Positions 7,656 through 14,636 of a stretch of 22,446 bases of DNA are shown piece by piece. A program made the position numbers and the translations under genes. The notes below the pieces were generated by a model. It saw nothing but the letters and a program-made list of their open reading frames with translations. It was not told the origin of the DNA and searched no databases. Numbering within the stretch: the stretch's first letter is position 1; the number at the start of each line of letters is the position of its first letter. Source of the stretch: Burkholderiales bacterium (GTDB taxonomy: Bacteria; Pseudomonadota; Gammaproteobacteria; Burkholderiales; Burkholderiaceae_E); the NCBI GenBank assembly GCA_020348765.1, contig CP070753.1:2292572-2315017 (forward strand), written 5' to 3'.

Positions 7656-8053
7656 GCATACGTATCGACCACATCGGCATCCTGGTCGAGGATCTGGAAC
7701 AGGCCGCGCTGCGCCGGCGGCCGCTGCTCGGCTCGCCGGCACGGGTCAGGGAACTTCCCGACGCCGGCCTGCGCGTCGCGGAGTTTCGTGCCGAAAACGT
7801 GACCATCGAGCTCCTCCAGTACACGGCGCGCGACGCAGCGGCCTTGGCCCGGCGCACCATGGGCGAAGGCCCGGGGCTGAACCACGTCTGCGCGCAGGTC
7901 GAGGATCTGGACGCCTCGGTGGCCGCGTTGCGTGGCGAAGGATTCGAGCCGATGGAAGGCTTTCCGCGCCAGGGCTCGCATGGCCGCATCGTCTTCTTCC
8001 ACCCGGACCCGGTGACCGGGCTGCTGCTCGAGGTGTGCCAGCCAGATGGGTGA
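7652..8053 (+). CDS. VOC-superfamily protein resembling methylmalonyl-CoA epimerase
   Basis: This 133-residue protein has the two beta-alpha-beta-beta-beta halves of the VOC (glyoxalase) fold. The metal-ligand positions read His7 (DHIGI), Glu53 (IELLQ), His78 (NHVCAQVEDLD) and Glu127 (LLLEVCQ). The FFHPDPVTGLLLEVCQP ending strongly resembles methylmalonyl-CoA epimerases, whose second ligand is usually Gln, and it is slightly shorter than most of them. An epimerase would interconvert the two forms of a 2-methyl-branched carboxyacyl-CoA, which fits the mutase at 17468-19518. It overlaps the hyuB1 stop by ATGA and the ligase start by eight bases, so it belongs to this operon. Another small-molecule isomerase or lyase role is possible. 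Confidence 0.8.
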   Translation: MSIRIDHIGILVEDLEQAALRRRPLLGSPARVRELPDAGLRVAEFRAENVTIELLQYTARDAAALARRTMGEGPGLNHVCAQVEDLDASVAALRGEGFEPMEGFPRQGSHGRIVFFHPDPVTGLLLEVCQPDG

Positions 8054-9392
8054 GCGCAAGCTGTGGAACGCGGCGATCGAGGAGATGCCGCCCGGGCAAT
8101 TGCGGGGGCTCCAGCTCGAGCGCCTGAGAGCACAGGTCGCCTACAACTACGCCGGCTCCCTGCACTACCGCGAAAAGATGGACGCGGCGGGCATCGCGCC
8201 GGCGGACATCCGGACGCTGGAAGACTACGCGCACGTGCCGCTGATGGACAAGGACGAGCACCGGCGGGTACAGGAGCGTTCGCTGGCGGAGTTCGGCTCG
8301 CCGTATGCGCTGCTCGCGTGCGCGCCGGCCGACAGGATCGTGCGCATCAGCGCCACCTCGGGCACCACCGGGATGCCCACGCTGTACACGGTCACGGCGC
8401 ACGACGTCGGGGTCGTCAACGAGATGCACGCGCGCAAGTACTGGCGCGCGGGCATCCGACCTGGCCACACGATGCTGCAGGCGGTGTCGCTTTCCATGTT
8501 CACCGGTGGCCTGCCGCTCTCGGACGGCATCCAGCACCTCGGCGCGTGCGTGGTGCCGGTCGGCATCGAAGGGGGCACGCGGCGCGTGCTCGAGTTCGCG
8601 CAGCTCACGCGCCCGCACGCGCTGATCGCCACGCCCTCCTTCGGCCTGTACCTGATCGACGAATGCCGCAAAGCCGGCGGCAGATCCGCCCGCGACCTCG
8701 GCTTTCGGTGGTTCTTCTGCGTCGGCGAGCCCGGCGGCGGCAACCCGACGATCCGGCGCCAGCTTGCCGACGGCTTCGGCGCGCGCGTGTTCGACCACAC
8801 CGGCGGAGGTCATGCCTTTCACGGCATCTCCTGCGACGAGCCGCCCGACGAATACAAGGGCATGCACTTCGTGTCGCCGGATCACTGTCTGCTCGAGATC
8901 GTCGATCCGCACAAGCGCCAGCCGATCGAGATGACCGACGGCGCAGTCGGCGAGATGGTGTTCAGCTTCATCGACTGGGAAGGCGGGCCGTTGATGCGTT
9001 ACGCGCTCGGCGACCTGCTGCAGGTGTGGACCGCGCCGTGTCCGTGCGGCATGCCGGGCGTCCGGTTCAAGATCGTCGGACGTACCGACGACATGCTGAT
9101 CGTCAAGGGGGCGAACGTCTATCCGGAGGCGATCCGAAAGCTGCTGCTCGAATTCGCGCCGCGGGTCACCGGGCACTTCCGCATCCGCCTCCGCCGACCG
9201 GGCCCGGCAGTCGATCCACCGCTGCGGCTGCGCGTCGAGACCAGCGAAGCGGACCCATCGGCGCTCGAAAGCGAGCTGATCGCGCGCTTTCGGGCCGAGT
9301 TGCGGATCGCGCCGGCGATCGAGTGGCTCGCGCCCGAGACCCTGCCGCGCGAGGCGCACAAGACCAAGTACATCGAGATCGAGGGAAGCTGA
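8046..9392 (+). CDS. Phenylacetate-CoA ligase (PaaK)-like acyl-CoA ligase
   Basis: This 448-residue adenylating enzyme has typical PaaK length. The phosphate loop SATSGTTGMPT is at 102-112, followed by a central GLPLSDGIQHLGA region, a CPCG pair, and the C-terminal hinge motif GRTDDMLIVKGANVYPE from residue 345. It should form an acyl-CoA from a carboxylic acid, CoA and ATP. The usual Lys of the GTTGKP loop is Met110, which may alter phosphate handling. In the pathway it would activate the acid made by the HyuA/HyuB enzyme. GAGGTG lies about a dozen bases before the ATG. The acid substrate is not predictable, so I give no gene symbol. Confidence 0.87.
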   Translation: MGERKLWNAAIEEMPPGQLRGLQLERLRAQVAYNYAGSLHYREKMDAAGIAPADIRTLEDYAHVPLMDKDEHRRVQERSLAEFGSPYALLACAPADRIVRISATSGTTGMPTLYTVTAHDVGVVNEMHARKYWRAGIRPGHTMLQAVSLSMFTGGLPLSDGIQHLGACVVPVGIEGGTRRVLEFAQLTRPHALIATPSFGLYLIDECRKAGGRSARDLGFRWFFCVGEPGGGNPTIRRQLADGFGARVFDHTGGGHAFHGISCDEPPDEYKGMHFVSPDHCLLEIVDPHKRQPIEMTDGAVGEMVFSFIDWEGGPLMRYALGDLLQVWTAPCPCGMPGVRFKIVGRTDDMLIVKGANVYPEAIRKLLLEFAPRVTGHFRIRLRRPGPAVDPPLRLRVETSEADPSALESELIARFRAELRIAPAIEWLAPETLPREAHKTKYIEIEGS

Positions 9393-9393
9393 G

Positions 9394-10176
9394 ATGGACC
9401 TCAGGCTGCAGGGACGAAAAGCGCTCGTGACCGGCGGTTCCAAGGGCATCGGGTTCTGCGTCGCACGCTTCCTCGCCGCCGAGGGGTGCGACCTGCATCT
9501 GGTGGCCAGGAGCGAGGCCGACCTCGAGACGGCACGACGCGAACTGCACCGATCGCACGGCGTGCGGGTCGACGTCCACCCGATGGATCTCGCCCGGCGC
9601 GGCGCCGCGCGCGAGCTCGCCTCCAGGGTCGCGGAGCTCGACATCCTCGTGAACAACGCCGGGTCGACGCCGCGCGGCACGCTGCTCGACATCGACGACG
9701 ACCGCCTGCGCGCCGCCTTCGATCTGAAGGTGTTCGGCTACATCAGCATGTGCCGCGAGTTCTACCGGCAGATGCAGTCGCGCGGCCGCGGCGTGATCAT
9801 CAACATCCTGGGCAACGGCGGCGAGGCCCCCGATGCCGGCTACATCGCCGGCGCCGCGTGCAACGCCTCGCTGATGGCTTTCACGCGCGCGCTGGGCGGG
9901 CGCAGCGATCGCGACGGCATCCGCGTGGTCGGCGTCAACCCGGGACCGGTCGCCACCGAGCGGCTGGTCGGGCTGATGAAGACCGAGGCCAGCGGCAGGT
10001 TCGGCGACGAATCCCGATGGCAGGAGCTGTCGCGGGGATTTCCGTTCGGCCGCGCAGCCACGGTGGAGGAAGTCGCCGCCACGGTGGCCCTGCTGGCCTC
10101 GGACCTCTCCAGCTACACGACCGGCACCATCGTCACCATCGACGGCGGGATGGTCAACCGCGGCTCGCTGATCTAG
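9394..10176 (+). CDS. Non-canonical SDR-family oxidoreductase
   Basis: This 260-residue Rossmann-fold protein has a clear dinucleotide site TGGSKGIG (13-20), then DLAR, NNAG (87-90), and the C-terminal PGPVATERL and YTTGTIVTIDGGM segments. The active site is unusual. Tyr150 is present, but the residue four positions later is Ala154, where classical SDRs have Lys. The strand before it reads IINILGNGGE, with no catalytic Ser. The loop between strand and Tyr is about three residues shorter than usual. It may still bind NAD(P)H and act by another mechanism, or serve a non-redox role. Its ATG is one base after the ligase stop, making it the last gene of this operon. Confidence 0.87.
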   Translation: MDLRLQGRKALVTGGSKGIGFCVARFLAAEGCDLHLVARSEADLETARRELHRSHGVRVDVHPMDLARRGAARELASRVAELDILVNNAGSTPRGTLLDIDDDRLRAAFDLKVFGYISMCREFYRQMQSRGRGVIINILGNGGEAPDAGYIAGAACNASLMAFTRALGGRSDRDGIRVVGVNPGPVATERLVGLMKTEASGRFGDESRWQELSRGFPFGRAATVEEVAATVALLASDLSSYTTGTIVTIDGGMVNRGSLI

Positions 10177-10265
10177 ACCCCCGGCCCCCGGCCGGAAGCG
10201 CCTTCGCGGCCGCCCGTGGCGCGGCCGGCGCCCTGCGCTGCCGGGCCCGGTCCGGGGACCGGTCG

Positions 10266-10293
10266 CCGCGCGCCCCCTGCGCGCGGAGTCTTT
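10266..10293 (+). terminator. Candidate terminator after the SDR gene
   Basis: CCGCGCG (10266-10272) pairs perfectly with CGCGCGG (10280-10286) around a seven-base loop, followed by AGTCTTT. The T-run is short. A second stem, CCGGTC/GACCGG (10247-10262), lies just upstream. Position between two transcription units supports termination. TTTACA of the next promoter begins inside the tail. Confidence 0.45.
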
Positions 10294-10319
10294 ACACCGG
10301 CCAAGGTCGTGTATACAGT
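10291..10319 (+). promoter_or_regulatory. Sigma-70-like promoter overlapping the palindrome TGTATACA
   Basis: TTTACA (10291-10296) and TACAGT (10314-10319) are separated by exactly 17 bases, each a good match to the consensus. The perfect palindrome TGTATACA (10310-10317) overlaps the -10 box. Its place just upstream of the GntR gene suggests an autoregulatory operator (inference). Transcription would start near 10326. Confidence 0.55.
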
Positions 10320-10355
10320 ATCCGCAAGCCACCGGTCCCAATCGCCGTGAGCGAT

Positions 10356-10360
10356 GGAGG
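10356..10360 (+). promoter_or_regulatory. Strong ribosome binding site deciding a TTG start
   Basis: GGAGG lies seven bases before the TTG at 10368. An in-frame GTG at 10347 has no such site before it, so TTG is the better start for the GntR gene. Confidence 0.7.
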
Positions 10361-10367
10361 TGCGTCC

Positions 10368-11057
10368 TTGGTTCCTTCACTCGAGCCGCTCGACCGTCCG
10401 GTCGCCCTCGGCGAGCAGGTCTATCACACGTTGCGCCGGTACCTGCGCGACGGTGCGATCGAGGCGGGCGAACCGCTGCAGGAGGTGCAACTCGCGACCC
10501 AGCTCGGCGTGTCCCGCACCCCGGTGCGGGAAGCGCTCGCGCGGCTGGCGAGCGAGGGACTGCTGGTCTCGGGTGGGCGCAGCTTCACGGTGCCGTCGCT
10601 GACGCTCGCCGATGTCGACGACATCTACGAGGTCCGTTTCCTGATCGAGCCTGCCGCCGCACGGCGAGCGGCCGAGCGCAGCGCCGACCCCGCGGTGCGG
10701 GCGCCGGTCGAGCAGGCTCTGCACGAGGCGCGCGCGGCGCATCGTGCCGGCGACGCCGACCGCTTTCGTGCCAGCCACGTGCTGTTTCGAAGCGCGTGGC
10801 TCGCGATCGTGCCGAATCGCCGGCTCGTGAAGGTCATCGAGCAGTACGCCGATCACATGCAGCGGATCCGGGCCCTGACGCTGCACGACCCGGCCATCCG
10901 CGCCATCGTGCTCACCGGCTTCGAGCGCCTCGCAGACGCGCTGCGGGCCGGCGACGGCGATGCGGCGGCCGCGGCGATGCAGGCCCACCTGGCCCAGGCC
11001 AAGCGCGCGTTCATCGCCGCCGTCGGCCTGGACGACGGCCGAACCGACGCGGCCTGA
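10368..11057 (+). CDS. GntR-family transcriptional regulator, FCD subfamily
   Basis: With the TTG start this is a 229-residue protein, the usual FadR/FCD length. The N-terminal winged helix (about 12-75) contains LGEQVYHTLRRYL, then LATQLGVSRTPVREALARL as the recognition region. A helical ligand-binding domain follows from the YEVRFLIEPAAARRAAE helix, with His residues in FRASHVLF and EQYADHMQRI that may bind a metal. FCD regulators sense small organic acids or acyl-CoAs and usually repress a neighbouring catabolic operon. It is the first gene of the second operon, 18 bases before the thiolase. Its promoter overlaps the palindrome TGTATACA, so self-repression lifted by a pathway intermediate is the simplest model. 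Confidence 0.9.
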   Translation: MVPSLEPLDRPVALGEQVYHTLRRYLRDGAIEAGEPLQEVQLATQLGVSRTPVREALARLASEGLLVSGGRSFTVPSLTLADVDDIYEVRFLIEPAAARRAAERSADPAVRAPVEQALHEARAAHRAGDADRFRASHVLFRSAWLAIVPNRRLVKVIEQYADHMQRIRALTLHDPAIRAIVLTGFERLADALRAGDGDAAAAAMQAHLAQAKRAFIAAVGLDDGRTDAA

Positions 11058-11075
11058 CCACGACGAGGTATCGCC

Positions 11076-12281
11076 ATGCCCTACCAGGCAGAAATCCCCT
11101 ACGGCGCCTACTGGAGCACGCCGTTCGCGCGCTGGCAGGGCAGCTTCGCCAACCTGCACAGCGTCGAGTTCGCGGCCCATGTCGCGCGCGCCGAGCTGGC
11201 CAGGCGCGGCATCGATCCGCAGGCGTTCGACTACGGCGTGCTCGGCTTCTCGGTGCCGCAGAAGCACTCCTTCTACGGCCTGCCCTGGCTGACCGGGCTG
11301 ATCGGCGCCGGCCAGGCCGGCGGGCCGACCGTGATGCAGGCCTGCGCCACCGGCGTGCGCACGGTGCTGACCGCGGCGCAGGAGATCGAGGTCGGCATGG
11401 CGAGCACCGTGCTCGTGGTCAACTGCGATCGCACCTCGAACGGCCCGCACCTGTACTACCCGAATCCGCGCGGACCGGGCGGCACCGGCGTCGCCGAGGA
11501 CTGGGTGATGGACAGCTTCGGCTGCGACCCGCTGGGGCCGCACTCGATGCTGGCCACCGCCGAGAACGTCGCGCGCAAGCACGGGATCACGACCGAGCGG
11601 CAGCACGAGGTCGTGCTGCGCCGCGAGGCGCAGTACGCCGATGCGCTGGCCGGCGATGCGGCCTTCCTGAAGCGCTTCATGACGCTGCCCTTCGATGTGC
11701 CGGCGCCGAACTTGCGCAAGAACGTCGGCACGCTCACGGCCGACGAGGGCGTGTCCCGATCGACGCCCGAAGGCCTGGCCCAGCTGGCACCGGTCCTCGA
11801 GGGCGGCTCGATCACCTTTGGCGGCCAGACCCACCCGGCCGACGGCAATGCGGCGATCGTGCTCACCACGGCCGCGCGGGCGCGCGAACTGTCGACCGAC
11901 CCGAAGATCGCGGTCCGGCTGCACGGTTTCGGGCTGGCGCGGGCCGCACTCGCGCACATGCCCGAGGCGACCGTGCCGGCCGCGCACCGCGCGCTCGAGC
12001 AGGCCGGGCGCACGATCGGGCAGATGGCGGCGATCAAGACGCACAACCCGTTCGCGGTCAACGACCTGTACTTCGCGCAGCAGACCGGTGCCGACCTGAT
12101 GTCGATGAACAACTACGGCTGCTCGCTGGTCTGGGGCCATCCGCAGGCGCCGATGGGAACGCGCTCGGTGATCGAACTGATCGAGGAACTGGCCTTGCGC
12201 GGCGGCGGGCTGGGGCTGTTCACCGGCTGCGCGGCCGGCGACACTGCGATGGCGCTGGTGCTGGAAGTGGGCGACGCCTGA
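11076..12281 (+). CDS. Thiolase-fold protein with non-standard motifs
   Basis: This 401-residue protein has the thiolase layout. The nucleophilic Cys90 is in MQACATG. His355 is in WGHPQAPMGTR, the usual GHP box, and Cys385 is in TGCAAGD, replacing the usual CxGGG. The NEAF box of classical thiolases reads HNPF (323-326), which recalls the HDCF variant of SCP2-type thiolases without matching it. It would cleave a 3-oxoacyl-CoA or condense two acyl-CoAs; with a changed oxyanion box the direction and substrate are uncertain. SCP2-type thiolases often need a DUF35 partner, and none is seen here. GAGG sits eight bases before the ATG. The gene follows the GntR gene in the same operon. Confidence 0.85.
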   Translation: MPYQAEIPYGAYWSTPFARWQGSFANLHSVEFAAHVARAELARRGIDPQAFDYGVLGFSVPQKHSFYGLPWLTGLIGAGQAGGPTVMQACATGVRTVLTAAQEIEVGMASTVLVVNCDRTSNGPHLYYPNPRGPGGTGVAEDWVMDSFGCDPLGPHSMLATAENVARKHGITTERQHEVVLRREAQYADALAGDAAFLKRFMTLPFDVPAPNLRKNVGTLTADEGVSRSTPEGLAQLAPVLEGGSITFGGQTHPADGNAAIVLTTAARARELSTDPKIAVRLHGFGLARAALAHMPEATVPAAHRALEQAGRTIGQMAAIKTHNPFAVNDLYFAQQTGADLMSMNNYGCSLVWGHPQAPMGTRSVIELIEELALRGGGLGLFTGCAAGDTAMALVLEVGDA

Positions 12282-12436
12282 CTCGGGGGACGGGGCACGA
12301 CGATGCGACCGGATGACCGGATCCGATTCCAGGCGGGCCGCACCGCCCCGTGCGGCGCCGGCTGCGACCCGCGGGGCCGAAGTGCGCATCGCGGCAGCCG
12401 AGCGCCCGTTCACCGACCGGCGATGGAGCCCAGCCC

Positions 12437-14578
12437 ATGGCAATGAAGATCGGCATCGACGTCGGCGGCACCTTCACCGACTTCGTCATCACTCGCGACG
12501 GCGCCCAGCCGGCCATCTACAAGACGCTGTCCACGCCCGCCGACCCGTCGATCGCCGTGGTCGAGGGCCTGGCGGAGATCGCCGCCGGGATGGATCCGCC
12601 GATGTCGGTCGAGGCGTTCGCGGCGAACATCGACACGATCGTTCACGGCACCACCGTGACCACCAACGCGACACTGACCGGCACCGGCGCGAAGTGCGGC
12701 CTGCTCACCACCGACGGCGTGCGAGACGCGCTCGAGATGCGCCGTGGCATCCGCGAGGAGCAGTACAACAACCGCTACACCAACGTCAAACCGCTGGTGC
12801 CGCGCTACCTGCGAATCGGCATCGGCGGCCGGCTCGATCGCCTCGGCGGGCAGTCCGCGCCGCTGGACCTCGAGGCGGTGAAGCGGGCGATCGAACTGTT
12901 TCGCCGCGAGGCGGTCGAGGCGGTTTCGATCTGTTTCATGAACTCGTTCGCCAACCCGGCGCACGAGCGCGCGGCCGCCGAGATCGTGCGCAGCGAGTTG
13001 CCGCGGGCCTACCTGTCGGTGTCGACCGACCTGCTGCCCTCGATCCGGTTCTACGAACGCGTCAGCACGACCGCGCTCAATTCGTACGTTGGGCCGAAGC
13101 TCAACCACTACCTGGACCAGCTGGTCGCGCGCCTGAAGGGCATCGGCTTCGGCGGCCTGCTTCTGATCATGCAGTCCAACGGCGGCGTGATCTCGCCGCA
13201 GCTCGCGCGCGAGAAGGCGGCGCTGACACTGCTCTCCGGACCGGCCGGCGGCCCGGGTGCGGGCCTGTTCTACGTGCGCGCGCACGGCAGCGACCGGTGC
13301 ATCACCACGGACATGGGCGGTACCAGTTTCGAGGCCTCGGTGGCGGTCGGCGCCCCGATGGTCAAGAACGATGGCGAGATCGCGCGCCACAAGCTGGCGC
13401 TGCCGATGCTCGACATCCACACGATCGGCGCCGGCGGCGGCTCGATCGGCTGGCTCGACGAGGGCGGCCTGCTGCGCATGGGTCCGCAAAGCGCCGGCGC
13501 CGACCCGGGGCCCGCGTGCTACGGCAAGGGCGGCACGCTCCCCACCACGACCGATGCCAACGTCGTGCTCGGCTACCTCGACCCGGCGTTCTTCGCCGGC
13601 GGCAGAATGCAGCTCGAGGTCGCCGCGGCTCGTGCCGCGATCGACGCGCACATCGCGCGCCCGATGGGCCTGAGCACCGAAGAGGCCGCGGCCGGCATGT
13701 ACCGTGTCGCGTGCAACAACATGGCGCAGGGCGTGCGCGAGGTCACCATCAAGCGCGGCTTCGACCCGCGCGAGTTCCCGATCATCCCGGCGGGCGGTGC
13801 CGGTCCGATCCATTCCTGCCAGATCTGCCGGGATCTCGAGATCCCGCTGCAGATCGTGCCCCGCGAGTCATCGGTGCTGTGTGCGTTCGGCATGCTGATG
13901 AGCGAACTGAAGCACGACTTCGTTCGCACTTTCGTCGCCCGGCTCGAATCGCTCGACTGGACGGCGCTGGCGGGACTCGTCGACGCGATGTGCAGCGAAG
14001 GTGCCGCGCAGCTGACCGGCGAGCGCATCGCCGAGGCGCATCGGCGCTACGAGATCCGGTTCGACTGCCGCTACATCCGCCAGTACCACGAGGTCTCGTT
14101 CGTCGTGCCGCGCGCGCTGATCGACGCCCGCGACGCGGCGGCGATCGGCCAGGCGTTCCACGCCGAGCACAATCGGCTCTACGGCTACTCGCTCGAGCAG
14201 GAGAACACGCCGGTCGAGGTGATCAACGTCCGGGTGCAAGCGATCGGCAGCACCGGCAAGCCCGCGTATCACGAGGAGGACTGGGCCGGCCCCGACGCGG
14301 CGCATGCGCTGAAGGGGCGGCGCAGCGTCTACATCCCGGAGACGCAGTCGTTTGCGGACGTGCCGATCTACGACGGCCATCTGATGCGCTTCGGCAACCG
14401 GATCGACGGGCCGGCGATGATCGAGCAGGCGACCACCGCGATCTTCGTCAGCGCGTCGTACGACTGCGTGGTCGACTCGCTCGGCTCCTTCGCCCTGTTC
14501 AGCAAGGGGCGAGAGGAACTGGCCCGCTCGGCGTTCGCGCCGGCCGCGGCACGCGCAACCCACTCGGCGATGGCATGA
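12437..14578 (+). CDS. Hydantoinase A/oxoprolinase-family ATP-binding subunit, copy 2
   Basis: This 713-residue protein parallels the copy at 3781. It shows GIDVGGTFTDF at 6-16, HGTTVTTNATL, TTDMGGTSFE near 291-299, IGAGGGSIGWLDEGG, and the QYHEVSFVVP and LYGYSLEQENTPVEV C-terminal blocks. It is longer than copy 1 because of extra residues after the last conserved block. The start is the ATG at 12437 (MAMKIG), with GGAG eight bases upstream; the in-frame ATG at 12350 would add an unconserved basic stretch. The 155-base gap before it holds only a doubled GACCGGAT (12307-12322). The role is ATP-dependent activation of a carbonyl substrate with the HyuB2 partner. Two such pairs suggest two substrates, successive steps, or one mixed complex. 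Confidence 0.93.
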   Translation: MAMKIGIDVGGTFTDFVITRDGAQPAIYKTLSTPADPSIAVVEGLAEIAAGMDPPMSVEAFAANIDTIVHGTTVTTNATLTGTGAKCGLLTTDGVRDALEMRRGIREEQYNNRYTNVKPLVPRYLRIGIGGRLDRLGGQSAPLDLEAVKRAIELFRREAVEAVSICFMNSFANPAHERAAAEIVRSELPRAYLSVSTDLLPSIRFYERVSTTALNSYVGPKLNHYLDQLVARLKGIGFGGLLLIMQSNGGVISPQLAREKAALTLLSGPAGGPGAGLFYVRAHGSDRCITTDMGGTSFEASVAVGAPMVKNDGEIARHKLALPMLDIHTIGAGGGSIGWLDEGGLLRMGPQSAGADPGPACYGKGGTLPTTTDANVVLGYLDPAFFAGGRMQLEVAAARAAIDAHIARPMGLSTEEAAAGMYRVACNNMAQGVREVTIKRGFDPREFPIIPAGGAGPIHSCQICRDLEIPLQIVPRESSVLCAFGMLMSELKHDFVRTFVARLESLDWTALAGLVDAMCSEGAAQLTGERIAEAHRRYEIRFDCRYIRQYHEVSFVVPRALIDARDAAAIGQAFHAEHNRLYGYSLEQENTPVEVINVRVQAIGSTGKPAYHEEDWAGPDAAHALKGRRSVYIPETQSFADVPIYDGHLMRFGNRIDGPAMIEQATTAIFVSASYDCVVDSLGSFALFSKGREELARSAFAPAAARATHSAMA

Positions 14579-14636
14579 ACGCCGTGCACGCCGCCCGATC
14601 ACCCCGCATCGCCGAAGCAAGGCACGAGACGCAGAC

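Noticed and set aside
10347..10349. GTG as start of the GntR gene
   Set aside because: It is in frame but has no ribosome binding site, whereas GGAGG is ideally spaced before the TTG at 10368.
12307..12322. Doubled GACCGGAT before hyuA2
   Set aside because: Two copies of eight bases in GC-rich DNA, with no symmetry or promoter beside them; probably chance or a small slippage event.
850..12443. Other long minus-strand frames, such as 850-3051, 3793-5877, 5817-7742 and 10377-12443
   Set aside because: Each shadows one or more well-supported plus-strand genes, or the start region of the isochorismatase-like gene, and shows no family motif in its own frame.
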